A stretch of DNA of 64,000 bases from Laburnicola sp. R22_1 (lineage: Eukaryota > Ascomycota > Dothideomycetes > Pleosporales > Didymosphaeriaceae): positions 806,001-870,000 of the forward strand of contig JACONQ010000020.1 in assembly GCA_014281115.1 (NCBI GenBank). Direction: 5' to 3'. The notes beneath the pieces were generated by a model. That model was given only the letters and a program-made list of their open reading frames with translations, made no database searches and was not told where the DNA came from. Position numbers and translations under genes: made by a program. This document shows, piece by piece, positions 47,086-58,103 of this stretch (positions within the stretch are counted from its first letter, which is position 1; each line of letters starts with the position of its first letter).

Positions 47086-47250
47086 ATGTGCATCAACTAC
47101 ACACTCACCTACCGCTGCGGCCACGTCTTCCACAACATGACCCTCAGCACAGGCAGATGTCACCGTGCCGATGTCTGTCCGATAGCAAGTCGCGTCGTGC
47201 ACCAGCATGTGTATTTGAATTATTATTGTTCAGTTTACAACCATGGGTAG
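47086..47250 (+). CDS. Short Cys/His-rich protein, 54 aa, unrecognised
   Basis: Single frame, 54 residues: MCINYTLTYRCGHVFHN at the start, then four more Cys among about 11 spaced as GRCHRADVCPIAS and a C-terminal YYCSVYNHG. I do not recognise a named family, but short proteins starting MCI-x-Y with a CGH motif are widespread in Pleosporales as far as I recall, so a small zinc-binding domain is plausible. No signal peptide, so it would be intracellular. The start is the first ATG of the Cys-rich unit; a 90-codon open extension upstream is Pro/Ser-rich and rejected. Confidence 0.6.
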   Translation: MCINYTLTYRCGHVFHNMTLSTGRCHRADVCPIASRVVHQHVYLNYYCSVYNHG

Positions 47251-47599
47251 GGTCTGGGGGGTGTAGATTCGCGTGGTGCTGGTCGCTGGCGGGTTTTGGA
47301 AGATGGGGAAGGGATGATGGGGCGTGGCTTTCTCTGTTTTTCCTTGCTTGTTGTGCATTTGTCTGAGTTGAGATGGTGGGCTGGGGATGGCGCTGGACGC
47401 TTTGGAGGGTCTATTAAGGGTGAGGTAGGGGGAAATTAACTTATGGGGATTGGTTGTGTTTGGATGTGCTGTTTTCAAAGTGCGGTGACAAATTGCTCCT
47501 TTGCGGTGAAGATATGGCTCGTTGAACATGCAAATATCATAAACCGGTTGTCAAGCCACATATACTTGAATATACATGTCCAACCTCCCAAAGACGCAC
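47251..47599. other. Convergent 3' intergenic region
   Basis: 349 bp, G-rich on the plus strand at first, then AT-rich; likely the two 3' UTRs. Confidence 0.45.
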
Positions 47600-48511
47600 T
47601 CAGAATTCCGAGTAATGATTAGGCCTCTCGTTCTGGGTAAGAATTTCCAAACTCTTTTGCAACCATGCATCGTATGCCTCCTCTTTCTTCTTCGCCCATC
47701 CGTCAGGTCCAACCACATACAGATCCGCACTGCCACGTCCTTCAATCATGTCCATGAAGGCGTCCACGACGCCATCTATTGACGCAAGAACACCCTCGTT
47801 CTTGATTCTTCCGTAGAACTGTGGCGTACTAATCTGCGTTTGCGCAATCCCTGGACACACTGCATTGACCGTGATGCCCTCTTCCGGTAGAAGTTTCCCG
47901 TATGTGCGCGTCAAGCCCACAACTCCGTACTTCGCAGCCGAGTAGATAGGAAGCGTGGGCACGGGGGAGATTCCACAAATGCTCGCCACAAGCCCGAGCT
48001 TACCCCTCCAGCCTTGCTCGTCCTTTTCTTGTCTCCTGAACTGCTGCACCGCTAGCGCAACAGTGTACAATACGCCCGTCAAATCCACCTCCAAGACGGT
48101 TAGATTCGGTTTGGCGAACTCGCCTTTTCCCAACGCTTGACTTTCCTCGGGAAACGGAAGCCATTTCCTCTCCCCGATGCCGGCGATAGGTGCAATGAAG
48201 TCGATGTGTCCGCCTAGGACTTGAAGCGCTTGTTTGAAAGCGGAGAGCTGGGAGTCCCAGGATGAGACGTCGGTACCTGCAAAGTGGACTTTGACCTCGG
48301 AGGGTGAGTTAAAGCTTGCTGCGATTTCTTTGGCGCCGGACAGATCGAGGTCGGCGATGAAGATGTGGTAGCCTTTGGAGAGGAAACGCTCGCTTAGAGC
48401 TCGACCTATGCCGCTGGAACCTCCTAACTAGTTCTTCAGCTTATGCTCATCGTTACGTGTCGTGGGGGCACTGTTACCGGTGATGAAAGCGGTTCTCTTT
48501 CTCACACTCAT
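47600..48511 (-). CDS. Short-chain dehydrogenase/reductase
   Basis: NAD(P)-dependent oxidoreductase of unknown substrate. Exons 48511-48478 (34 nt) and 48423-47600 give 285 aa. The cofactor motif TGGSSGIG is assembled across the 54-nt intron (GTAACA...TTAG) just after the 11-residue first exon, which explains why the frame looks headless without splicing. Other motifs: IADLDLSG (Asp at the end of beta-2, favouring NAD), the catalytic YSAAKYG (Tyr and Lys), GITVNAVCPGIAQTQIST. The C-terminal segment is longer and basic (GWAKKKEEAYDAWLQK). Resembles the classical 15-hydroxyprostaglandin dehydrogenase-like group, with no close assignment. Confidence 0.88.
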
Positions 48512-49282
48512 ATTAGCGCTTTGGATCTGCGGATCCGCGAAAGTATCTTGTGCTGTGAGATGTTGAATGTGAGTGATGAAGAGAGTTAGATGAAGGACAA
48601 CATCATAAATCAGTCTGAAATAGAGGTTTGGTTGTAACAAGTTTCCCCGCTTTGGTGTTGTTCAAACTTGAGCGGGGTAGCGTTAGTGTCATACTGGTTG
48701 GTCCAGTCCACAACTGCACCTGCTGAACAGGACCAGTGGTTTAGGTCCACGTCCTAGTCACAATTCTCTCTTGCATCTTGATTCTACTGACACTGCTAAA
48801 GGGCTCCACAGCAGGTGACAGGTCTCTAAATAGGAATATGCCGCATGAGCGTTGGGCATTTCCTCGATGACCCACAGGGTCTACATGCAGTTAGTTATTC
48901 CGACCCCTTTCAGACTTGTTCACTCAAGGTGGCATGAGGATATTCATCACTCACGATCCTTTTTCTATAAATTCCGGCATAACGCGTAAAATATTCTGCA
49001 TTGATTTTCACCATAGGCATAAATTATCCTGAAGGCGGAAAGGAAAGCGATAGATACCCGTGGAAGACGTCATAATCCGCACCACACTTGGGCACGACTG
49101 CAATCACGCTGGTGCAGATGATTTCACTAAACCACCTCAATACGGTCAGTCGTTTAGTGTACCCGACCCTGGAAATCCACAAACCCCGAAACTGACACCT
49201 ACAATCACTATTTAAGCCCCTCTTCGAATTTCGCTCTGCTGTTAAATTCCTATCCAGAAATACGAAAATACAACACCCCCAT
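48512..49282. other. Divergent intergenic region
   Basis: 771 bp. Short frames only. TATTTAAGC at 49210 lies about 70 bp before the next start and may be its core promoter. Confidence 0.45.
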
Positions 49283-49612
49283 ATGGATACTTCTCAGATT
49301 TCACGACCGAGGGCTGGCGCTTCTCTCAAAGCGAGATGCGAACCGGATGTCAGTTACAGGAATGAGCAAAGTAAAAGCGTGGCATTCGGACCATTGCTAA
49401 CAAATCCAGTGTTGCTGCCCAAAGACCCTTCGAGGCACAAGACAATTGCGACAATTTTCCAACTCGGTTTCCGCAAAGCTCCGGACGCCGTCGAAGACTA
49501 CAGCATGTGGACCGTCGGAAACACAGCGGGGACCCATTGCCCGACAGCAGCCGGAGAACAGAAGGAAATATTATTTAGCACATTCGGCGATTCGAGGTCG
49601 GGTTCGGTCTGA
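49283..49612 (+). CDS. Hypothetical 109-aa protein, weak
   Basis: Single open frame of 109 codons from ATG (MDTSQISRPRAGASLK). Not recognised; no signal peptide or membrane segment. A leader with TATTTAAGC upstream weakly supports it, but the frame ends just before a degenerate tandem repeat, so it could be a chance frame or the first exon of something longer. Confidence 0.3.
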   Translation: MDTSQISRPRAGASLKARCEPDVSYRNEQSKSVAFGPLLTNPVLLPKDPSRHKTIATIFQLGFRKAPDAVEDYSMWTVGNTAGTHCPTAAGEQKEILFSTFGDSRSGSV

Positions 49613-49647
49613 TTTTGACTCCTATATCGCCGGGAGAAAAATTGGAG

Positions 49648-49803
49648 CTCTTCACCGGCAGGTGGAGGGTAAACATACATATGACACCTCACTAGCGGGT
49701 GGAGCCTCCTTATCGGCGCGTGGAGAGTACTTGCATATGACACGCCCTACTATAGGGATTCCCTCACCAGCGATTGGCGAGAGAACTTGCATATGGACTT
49801 GAC
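49648..49803. repeat. Degenerate 56-bp tandem repeat
   Basis: The motif CATATG plus flanking GGAGAGNACTTG-like sequence recurs at 49678, 49734 and 49790, exactly 56 bp apart each time. Units are diverged (substitutions and loss of some bases), implying an old minisatellite between a hypothetical gene and the F-box gene. Confidence 0.6.
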
Positions 49804-50381
49804 ATCGCCTTTCCAAGATTGAGTGTGAAATTTACCAACACACACGAGCTGCCTTGACAGGAAACAAGGTACGCCAGGAGGGCTCGTTGCACAATTCCAT
49901 TCTCCAACGGAGTTCTACCTGTACAACAAACGACCATTCTTCCCTGCGGATGATGTGACTAAATTTTATCACAGCTTCACTGTTTATGCTTTCGTCATTC
50001 ATTTTTGGCAAACAACAGCGCTCGAACCGTATCATTCCCCGCGAGTAAAAAGCTTTTTGCAGCATGGTTCCTCGAACACTAAAGTCTACCCCCTGTGTTG
50101 GCCATGCATATACCCGACTCTGGCATCGACTATTTTCCCGCTCAGAATAACGCAGATATACACCTCCCGCTCACCGCGGAGTCCAAGTTGCTAGTGGGAT
50201 ATGCTACCTCAGCTAACTGGCGGTTTGTTGGGACTTCTTTGCCAGGTTCGGCCCGGTTTCAAGTTGTCCGATTTTTTCTGACACATGCATCAGGATATTT
50301 GACGCAGCAACTGAACGGATATCTAGAGTTACCGACAGTCCACCAGAACAGTCCCCGAGCAACGATTCTTCGACGCACACA
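49804..50381. other. Intergenic region
   Basis: 578 bp between the 56-bp repeats and the F-box gene. Short frames only. Confidence 0.45.
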
Positions 50382-51135
50382 ATGACTACTTTCCCAACTC
50401 ACACCATGGCTACTCGCCCAACTCAAACCGGGGCTACTCCCCCAACCTGCACCTTGACCACTCTCCCAGGAGGTATGTGTTTTAGGATCATCTCCATCAG
50501 CACTGCAGCTAACCCCTTTTACAGAGCTCCGCAACAAAATCTACGAATACTACTACGAGGACCGCCCAGATGAGAAGCTTTACTCCTATCGGGACGACGG
50601 AGCTCCCGCCATGCAAGCCGGCGGCCGCCGCTGGAAGCATGCCGTGGCAATGAGCAGCGTCTGCAAGACCTTCCGAGCCGAGTTCATGCCCCTCTACACC
50701 CACAGGATGGACACGCTCCCGGTGCACCTGAACTCCTTGGAGCAATTCTTGGATGTCCACGACCCATCTTGCTCGGCCCTCGGCCGCGAACTAGAGACGC
50801 GAGGCAAAGGCCTCCGCATCATCCTCGATAGCTTGCGCTTCGACCGCCAACCCCACCACGCCACCCTGCCCGCACTCCTCAAACTGCGGCAGCGACCAAA
50901 CCTGCACATCGAGTTCGACGACACGTTCTGGACCGAGCAGGCACGCGGTCTAAACCAGCTGTTCAGCATCATGCGAACACATCCTGGTTGGGCTGCGGAT
51001 CAGCTGTGGGATATCGCCCGTGTCGAAATGGGTTTTCTCGCGAGTACCAACGACAAGGATCCTGGGCAGTGGCAGGTTAGGATTGTTATTACCAAGGATG
51101 CTCCCGTTAAAAGAGAGCAGTGGGTGTGCAACTAG
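50382..51135 (+). CDS. F-box-like domain protein
   Basis: Exons 50382-50472 and 50525-51135 (52-nt intron, GTATGT...TTACAG) give 233 aa. The first exon encodes a Thr/Pro-rich leader, and splicing creates LPGELRNKIYEYYYEDR, the start of the F-box-like domain typical of many fungal proteins (LPxELRNxIY). The next helix pair VCKTFRAEFMPLY fits the F-box. The rest (about 70-230) is not recognised and probably forms the substrate-binding part. F-box proteins usually recruit substrates to an SCF ubiquitin ligase, but no partner can be seen. Lineage-expanded, so orthology is unclear. Confidence 0.78.
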
Positions 51136-52441
51136 GATCATCGGCGAGCGATGATGGAGAGTTTGGGGTTCCCGGAAGAGGTCGTCAAACCTTGGGGACT
51201 TGCGATCAGAGTCTTCCAGGAGAACGAGCGTGTCGGGCTCGGTGATGAGAATCCAGCATGGAGGGGTTGGTAACGCAGTGGAATTTGTTTTCATGTTTGA
51301 GTTTTCTCATTGGAGGATAGTTGTACAGGGTGGATGGTTGGTGGCGTGGTGGACAATGTATTCATATTCGATTCGCGTCTTTATTTAAGGCACTAGCTGT
51401 CAGCGTATCGTTCACGCAAGAAATGCTGTTGGTATCAATACATCACGCGTTTGGGCATTTGTTCTTCTGTGAAATTGCAAGCACAAGGACTGGTAAATAA
51501 TGTTTACAACATGTATTATGCGTGGCCTTCATCCAGTCAAGTACTTCTAAGATGCCAATATCCAATGCTTAGTACGTCACTTTGATCTACAAGCCCAGTG
51601 CGACACTTTGTAGACTCAGAAAAAGGGCACCACAACCCCCCAAATGGAAAAAAGGAGACTGTAGCTATGTACAAGACCTGTTTCGCCTTGCTAGTTGTCC
51701 GGTCCAACTATCGAATTTTTCTGCAGCTCCATTTCTATGATCATTCCTGAACCCCCCACTCATCTACGTCTGATTGATGGACTAGTCTAGCAAGAAGCCC
51801 AAAGTCGCAGTTGACATACGCTGTCCACGTCGTCTATGCCCTCGCTCCGATTCGATACTGGTTTCTGTCAGTTGGGCTTGTAGCGCTCCGAGTCTGGGCT
51901 GAGATGTGTCTATTGAAGCAACAGTGCCGGTGCATTTGGTGAGTTCCGCTTGAGAAATCAAGATGATACGGAGGACTTGGCCCCGACAGCGCAATGGTGG
52001 TCTTAGGTTCAGATTTGGCGAGATTGCGAGCAGAAGTGAGACTGAGTAGATGCGAAGGTCCGCTCACCAGAACGCTCGCTGAGGTAGCACAGAACCAAAC
52101 ACATGCGATTGACGGTCAGCCCTGGATGTTAAAAGGTTATTCACACTGGCACGTGCATCACCTATACAGTACCAAGTCAAATTTCTAGAAACTCATTGTG
52201 GACGAGTTGTCCTAGGATACACGCAACGTCTCGCAACCTTTGACTTGGAGCCGTATTGATATAAATTGCATGCGTCGGAAGAAGATACTGCAGTCCTTTG
52301 ACGCCACCCAGAAAGATTTATACGCATCAAACGCACAGCCAGCTTGATTAAATAAATTTCTCAGATTAGTACATCAACTTCCCTCTCCCTCACGCTACTG
52401 TTTCCTACGACACCGTGAAACACGCTCCGTGTCCCTACGGT
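51136..52441. other. Intergenic region
   Basis: 1.3 kb, nothing firmly supported. A 70-codon minus frame (51782-51994) was considered and rejected. Gap between convergent 3' ends. Confidence 0.45.
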
Positions 52442-53659
52442 TTAGTGACCGCCAGTCGTCGGTAACTGCAACCACACATTAGTCCTGCTGACACAACCTT
52501 TTCGCAGAAGGCAACTTACGCCGAGGTATACCTTAAAGGAGTCGTAGATGAGCCATTGGAAGGCCTGCGCAAGACTGTCAGTGCTGTCTCCTTGGGGGGT
52601 TGGATTCGTGCACGGCTTACAGTCAAAGTACCAATCATAACGATTCGAACAGGGAGCCCATTCCAAAGACCACCAAATCCAATCTTGCCGTAGATCCTCG
52701 TCATTGCCTGAACAGCACCTTCGCCAGCTTTTCGATCCGAATTCAGCTTCGAGACCATGACATCTACGGCGCATTAGCTCAGCCCTCAACACTACCGACT
52801 ACAATACAATTAACATACCAGCAGGATGAGAAACAGTTGCACACCCTACACCAGCGATGTATCCACCCAGGAACGATACACCCGTCTGCTGAAGCGAGTT
52901 GTATGACTCCTTCGGCTTGCCCAGGTACTTGTAAATCGCCTCTACCGCCTTTTCGAAGCTCGCAAACTTGACCATCGTATAGGGAATCTGCCTGCCCCAA
53001 AGTGGGTACAGCCCTTTATACAACCCGGCCACTCCCTCTTGCTTCACTACCTTGCCCCACCCCTCTCTTAAGCTATGCGCAAACGGCGGCAGGGTCGTCT
53101 GCATGCGCACCTTGATCGCCTCGAGCGGGCACAGCGCAATGTCGGCCAGAAACTCGGCAGAGGCGGACGCGGCGAGATAAACGAGTGTTTTATTTGCATT
53201 GGGCGCGAGCTTGTCGCCGTAGAGGTACTTGAAGACTTCGTAGAACCCGTATTTACCAGCACCTTGGAAGGAGTACCCGACGAAGGTAGGACTCCAGCCA
53301 AAGAAGACGCCGCGGATGCCTTCTTTCGAGTATATCATGCGCCATGCTTGCGTGTTGGATTTGTAGAGCTTGTCGTCGACTTGGCGGCGGCATTTTACCT
53401 GGGAGTGGGCGTCAGTGGCATAGATACTACGACATGTATTTGTAGCAGGAAGTATGGCTTACTAGATCCAGAGGCGTGACGGCGGTATGTGTCGGGCCGC
53501 AAGCTATGCGCTCTATCAGCATTCATTCCCGTCGCATGTCCACGTCTTCCAAAGCGTACCGATAACTCCTCCAAGCGTACAAGCCGCAAAGTAGGTCCCC
53601 GAGAACAGCTCAATCTTTCTCTGCGCAGAACGCTCCGATTTCCCGCTTGTGCTCGCCAT
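52442..53659 (-). CDS. Mitochondrial phosphate carrier
   Basis: Inner-membrane solute carrier importing phosphate for ATP synthesis, of the Mir1/Pic2 type. Six exons fit: 53659-53560, 53503-53463, 53398-52819, 52763-52621, 52564-52520 and 52465-52442, total 933 nt, 310 aa. All three Px[DE]xx[KR]-type signatures are present: PLDLVKCR at the exon 2/3 join, PLEAIKVRM, and [11 protein letters not shown] created at the exon 3/4 join. Other phosphate-carrier features: [51 protein letters not shown]. No presequence is expected. The protein is shorter than animal PiC, closer to yeast Pic2. The last two exons are only 45 and 24 nt. Confidence 0.92.
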
Positions 53660-54234
53660 TGCTTTCGATCGATATTCTTGCCCTACAGCTCTTATCCGAT
53701 GGCTACTCGCGTCGCGTGTCGCGTGCCCTCTTCTTCGACGATCTAATGAGATATTCCCGGGCTATCGATCGATGGCATAAGACAAAGAAATTGGGAGGTA
53801 GAATCAAGCAGGAAGAACCCAGGAATTGAAGCTCCGAGATTTATCGCATTGCTTGTTGGTAGCTCCCTCTCCCGCAACCTCGGTCGCGATGACGTCAATC
53901 GCTTAACCAGCTGGCGCCGCTGACATGCATCCATGCATCAAAACTAGGAATACCATACTTCGCCATGAGTCTTTGAATCGTCATGAAAATAAAATTCAAA
54001 AGAGACGGATATCATACCACTCCCATATTCATACAAATGCAGACGCCCTTCAATTATGTATCTGCTCCATGCCCGCAAAGCAAAAGCACTCATACTCAAA
54101 CACAAACAACCCAAAGCATTATTTACAGTATTTGGTATCATCCAGAACACCGCTCATCAACCCATTTTCCTTTCAAACCAATGCCGAGGCACCTTTGAAA
54201 TGCATGCCTAGCGAACGCCGAGAAATGCTGCGCC
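53660..54234. other. Intergenic region
   Basis: 575 bp. Holds the phosphate-carrier promoter (plus-strand side) and the ZIP gene 3' UTR. Nothing else seen. Confidence 0.45.
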
Positions 54235-55693
54235 TTAGTGGTGGTGGCCGACCTGTGTCAGGAGCGGCAATATCATGCCGGTCAGGACGGTCGCAATGTC
54301 AGACTTGGAGAGCCCGCCGCTCTGGTTGGTGTGGTGGTCGATGTAGCCGTTGATGACGGGTTCCTCGTGCGAGTCAGTGGCCTCGGTCATGGAGTGCATG
54401 GCCACGTACCTATTCTTGTTAGTATTGGGACGCACATGGGTGTGGGCTGAGACTTACAAGAAGGTGCCGCCAGAGAAACACAATACCCACCCAGTCATCC
54501 AAGCTAACCCGTCGTCTCCGCCGAGGCGGCCACGGCCAAGCAAGTGGGCAATAGCCCAAGTCAACACCGCACCTGCAGGTGCTGCCAAGCTGAAGATGGC
54601 GAGATGGGTTCGTACTCTCCGCTTCGACAAACCCTGCTTCAATAACACAGAGGTCAAGCCGAATGCTGCAGGAGCCTTATGGAGCATGATGGCCAGGAAC
54701 ACCACCAGCGACAACGAGGTAGACGGAGCTGTTGAGGATGCTCCCAGCGCGATGCCGTCGGCGCAAGAATGGATGACAAGACCGATGGTGGTTGCGGAAG
54801 ACCGTGGGGGCGACAAATGAGGCGGAAGCGGCGTGAGCGGTTCTGGCGGCGGAGACCCGGGGTTCAGGGCATTCAGGCTTACCGCTGATGAGTTGTGTGG
54901 CCCTCTGTGTAGACTTGAGAGCGAAATATGCAACGACTGGTATTGTGGTTTCGAAGGCGAAAGCGCTTCCGGAAGGTGGTCCACGGCGAACATGAGAATG
55001 AAGCCGAGAATCAGGGCGACACCGATATACCCATGCGGACCTTCGACATCTGTCACTGGAGGCGGCTCTTGCTCCTCCTCTTCGGGGCCATGTACACGCG
55101 TATGCCCCTCCTTGTGGCCCTCGGTCGAGTCATCGTCCCCGCCCCTGTGGGGTTCTGCATGGTCGCCCTCCTCCACCTTGCCTTTTTGCTCCTTTTCTTT
55201 CTTGTCCGAGGCTCGCTGCTTGTAGCTGTCGGGCGGCGCCTCCTCTGTCCTACTCACGATGATCTTGTCCGCATCGCGAGCTGCCAGGGCGCTAGCTGTG
55301 GACATGTCTGCACCCCGCGCGCTCGATCTCTCCGTCGGCACGAACTCGCCCGGGTTGATGGCCGCCTTCTGTTGCTTGTGTATCGAGGGCATTTTGGGCT
55401 GCGGATTTGGGACGGTGTGTGCATGGATTTTGATGGAAGCGCTGTACATAGTCTCGATGCCTTCTGGAATGATGACGATGAGCGACGCGCCTACGAGGAC
55501 GCCCGTGCCGAGCAGCGAAACGGTGCGGAGCTGGCGTGGAGAAAGGCTAAAGGAGAGCGGGAGGATGCCGGCCACGAAGGAACTGTCGCGGTCAGCACTG
55601 TGCATGTATACATGAAAGGAAACTGGTCGGGGGACCTTACGCAATTGCCATGATAGCGCCCAGCGCGAGCAGCATGAATAGACCGTCCCACAT
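54235..55693 (-). CDS. ZIP-family zinc/manganese transporter (ZIP9/Atx2-like)
   Basis: Moves Zn2+ (or Mn2+) into the cytosol, likely from Golgi or vesicles. Exons 55693-55641, 55582-54458 and 54409-54235 give 450 aa. Membrane helices: MLLALGAIMAIASFVAGILP (TM1), LLGTGVLVGASLIVIIPEG (TM2), IGVALILGFILMFAVD (TM3), then TM4 VIHSCADGIALGASS and TM5 AIMLHKAPAAFGL, the two metal-site helices (HxxxD and HKxP), followed by three more. A 170-residue charged cytosolic loop rich in Glu/Lys/His lies between TM2 and TM3. HKAPAAFGL is characteristic of the ZIP9 group. The 3' exon ends in QVGHHH. A 12-bp minisatellite sits just upstream. Confidence 0.9.
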
Positions 55694-55733
55694 GCTGGCG
55701 TTGGCCCGTGTCGGGCTGCTCTGCAGACGAAAC

Positions 55734-55793
55734 GGAAACGAAGACGGAAACGAAGACGGAAACAAAGACGGAAACGAAGACGGAAACGAAGAC
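55734..55793. repeat. 12-bp minisatellite, about five units
   Basis: Five copies of GGAAACGAAGAC (third copy GGAAACAAAGAC), 41-100 bp upstream of the ZIP start codon at 55693, so in its leader or core promoter. The antisense reads as repeated Val-Phe-Val-Ser in one frame, which is why a long false frame appears there. Confidence 0.9.
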
Positions 55794-56118
55794 GACAGAC
55801 GGTGATGGTGGGAGAATCAAACAGGGCTGGGCGACATCACTCGCGACTGCACATGTCACTGTCGCGGGCCGGTGCAGGTGTTTGTATGGGAGCGAGGACG
55901 GGAGACGGGAGGGACCGTTGGCTGGAGTTTTGGAGAGGCGCTTGCCGTTGACTGGACGGGGACTGGGGGCCTACTAGGTGAGACACTGAGACGTAAGGCT
56001 GAGAGCGGCGCTAGCGACAACGCGTTGCGTCGCGCCCGGCTCTGCGACCGCGACCGCGACCTGCCATCCCACACCTGCGCCTTGCCCATCACCATCCCCA
56101 CAACTCGAGCGCCCCGCC
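55794..56118. promoter_or_regulatory. Divergent intergenic region, ZIP / HAT1
   Basis: 325 bp, GC-rich, between the minisatellite and the HAT1 start. Probably the HAT1 promoter and leader. No defined element seen. Confidence 0.4.
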
Positions 56119-57774
56119 ATGGAACGCATTATTCCCGCAGATTTTGACGAGCATTGTGAGTGCGGCCCAGTGTGACAAGATGGCATGCGCTGACTGCTGC
56201 TCCAGATGTCCACCATGCGAACGAGTGCTTCGAGATCAACCTCACCCGCCCTCTCAAAAATGCGCCCACACCGGAGCTCATATTCAGCGAGTCCTTCAAT
56301 CCCGCCTTCACTCACGGAGTAATCAACGACCGCGAGGAACGAATCATCGGATACAAGGACCCCAGCATAGAGCTCAACTTCCGCGCAAACGACATGCGGC
56401 CGTCTTTGAAGATTGCCTTCGAAGAAAAGGTGGAGCTGCCAGGCATGGACATGGTAGACTTGGAGACGGTACTCAACAAGTTCTTCCCAGCCTGTAAGTT
56501 TTTCCTGCCGTTGCTGACATATGGACTCTTGCTGACACGGTGTAGCGGTCGTCAATCCTACTGAGGCTCCAAGCGACGCCGCTCCGACGCCTGTTCCCAC
56601 ATCGAAGGACTGGAAACCGCCAGGCAAACAACTGCACAAGTTCGCACTCCATGGAAAACAGTACGAAATATGGCTTGCGAACTTATCGGACCCGACCGCA
56701 AAGAAAATATGGGAAAACATGCAGATACTGACATTTATGTTCGTCGATGGCGCAACTCCGCTGGTGCTGGAGGAGCAATGGGAGATGGAGAGATGGTCAC
56801 TCTATTTACTATATGAGGTCACGCCGATCGATGAGGATTGTTCACCCTACACACTCGCCGGCTTCTCCACATCATATCGCTATTGGAAGTTCCCATCCTT
56901 CGAGGTCATGCGTGCCACAAAGTCGCTTCCATCACCACCCGCCAGTACCAATGGTGCCGCTGAAAGCTACACGCCTCCCCGGCTCACCCAAGACCCGGAA
57001 ACATTTCTATTCAACGAGCACATCAACCCCTTGGAGCAGCCATCGCGCGAACGGGTCTCGCAATACCTGATTCTACCACCATATCAAGGCCAGTACCTCG
57101 GAGCGACACTGTACGATACTGTGTTTGCAGACCTTGTACAGAAGCCTTACATATACGAGATCGCCGTCGAGGACCCTAACGAGGCCTTCGACGTCATGCG
57201 CGATTACAGCGACATTGTCTACCTTCGCAGGCTGCCAGCTTTCCAGTCCTTGGCAATTCCAGCAAATCTGCCACGTGAAAAGCTTGCGAAGGATAAGCCA
57301 ATCCCCCGCGATGAGATTCTAGGCAGCGGCGTCGATCTGACCCAGCTGCGACACGAAGCGAAGATTGTGCCGCGCCAGTTCAATCGTATGCTGGAACTCC
57401 ACCTGCTCTCCACCATTCCTTATTCGAACCGGCAAAAATCCCGCACCACGCGCAAAGACAAGTCCCCGAACGAGAACGATCGTAGATACTACTTCTGGCG
57501 GTTAGCCGTAAAGGACAGGATATACCGTCAGAATCAAGACAGTTTGGATCTAGTAGAAGACGCCAGGGACAAGGTTGAAATGGTTGAGAATGCAGTTGAT
57601 GGCCAGCAAGAAGAGTATGAGGAGAGGTTGAAGGGCCTCGAGCACAGAGCGAAGTGGCGTACTGGAGAGAGGAGTAAGCCGAAGCGGAAGAGGGCCATAG
57701 TGGAAGACGATGAGGAGGACTGGGAGGACATGGATGAGGATAGTGTAGCGAGCTCGAAGAAGATGAAGGCTTGA
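56119..57774 (+). CDS. HAT1: Histone acetyltransferase type B catalytic subunit
   Basis: Acetylates newly made histone H4 (Lys5/Lys12) with Hat2 before deposition. Exons 56119-56155, 56206-56493 and 56546-57774 (introns 50 and 52 nt) give 517 aa. The N-terminal domain reads ANECFEINLTRP, FTHGVINDREERIIGYKD, and FRANDMRPSLKIAFEEK. The GNAT core holds YEIWLANLSDPTAKKIWENM, MERWSLYLLYEVTP, SPYTLAGFSTSYRYW, and the acetyl-CoA loop ILPPYQGQYLGATLYDTVF (canonical QGxGxG reads QGQYLG here, so one glycine is replaced by Tyr). The C-terminus is helical with basic and acidic clusters (KPKRKR, DDEEDWED). Longer than yeast Hat1 (374 aa), as usual in filamentous fungi. Confidence 0.92.
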
Positions 57775-58103
57775 TGAAAGGAGCAACGGCGTTCTAGGTG
57801 TTTTCCGGATCGAATTGGAGACGAATCCATGGAAGCGTACAGATACCAAGTTCCTTACTGCGGGTCAATGGAAGGCGCTCATCGGCTTTTTTCTGTCCAG
57901 TTATGATTGCAGCTGTTAACATGGAGAGGAGAAGTGAGAGTGCCCAGGTGAACGGTTATACACGTGATGCGGCGATTTGCAAGGTTGCTCCGACATGGAG
58001 GGGCACCAACACCCCCGCGCAAAAAGTTTAGATCCAAGTTGCGGAGCTACACGGCACTCCCGCATCACACCCAAACAACCCGCCAGCCTCGGAACCTCCC
58101 AGT
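57775..58103. other. Intergenic region
   Basis: 329 bp between HAT1 and ADE8 in tandem. Holds the HAT1 3' UTR and ADE8 promoter. Nothing else. Confidence 0.45.

Noticed and set aside
51782..51994. 70-codon minus frame with a weak LSM-like look (LISQAELTK)
   Set aside because: Only a short partial resemblance, no upstream start or second Sm motif; not enough to call.
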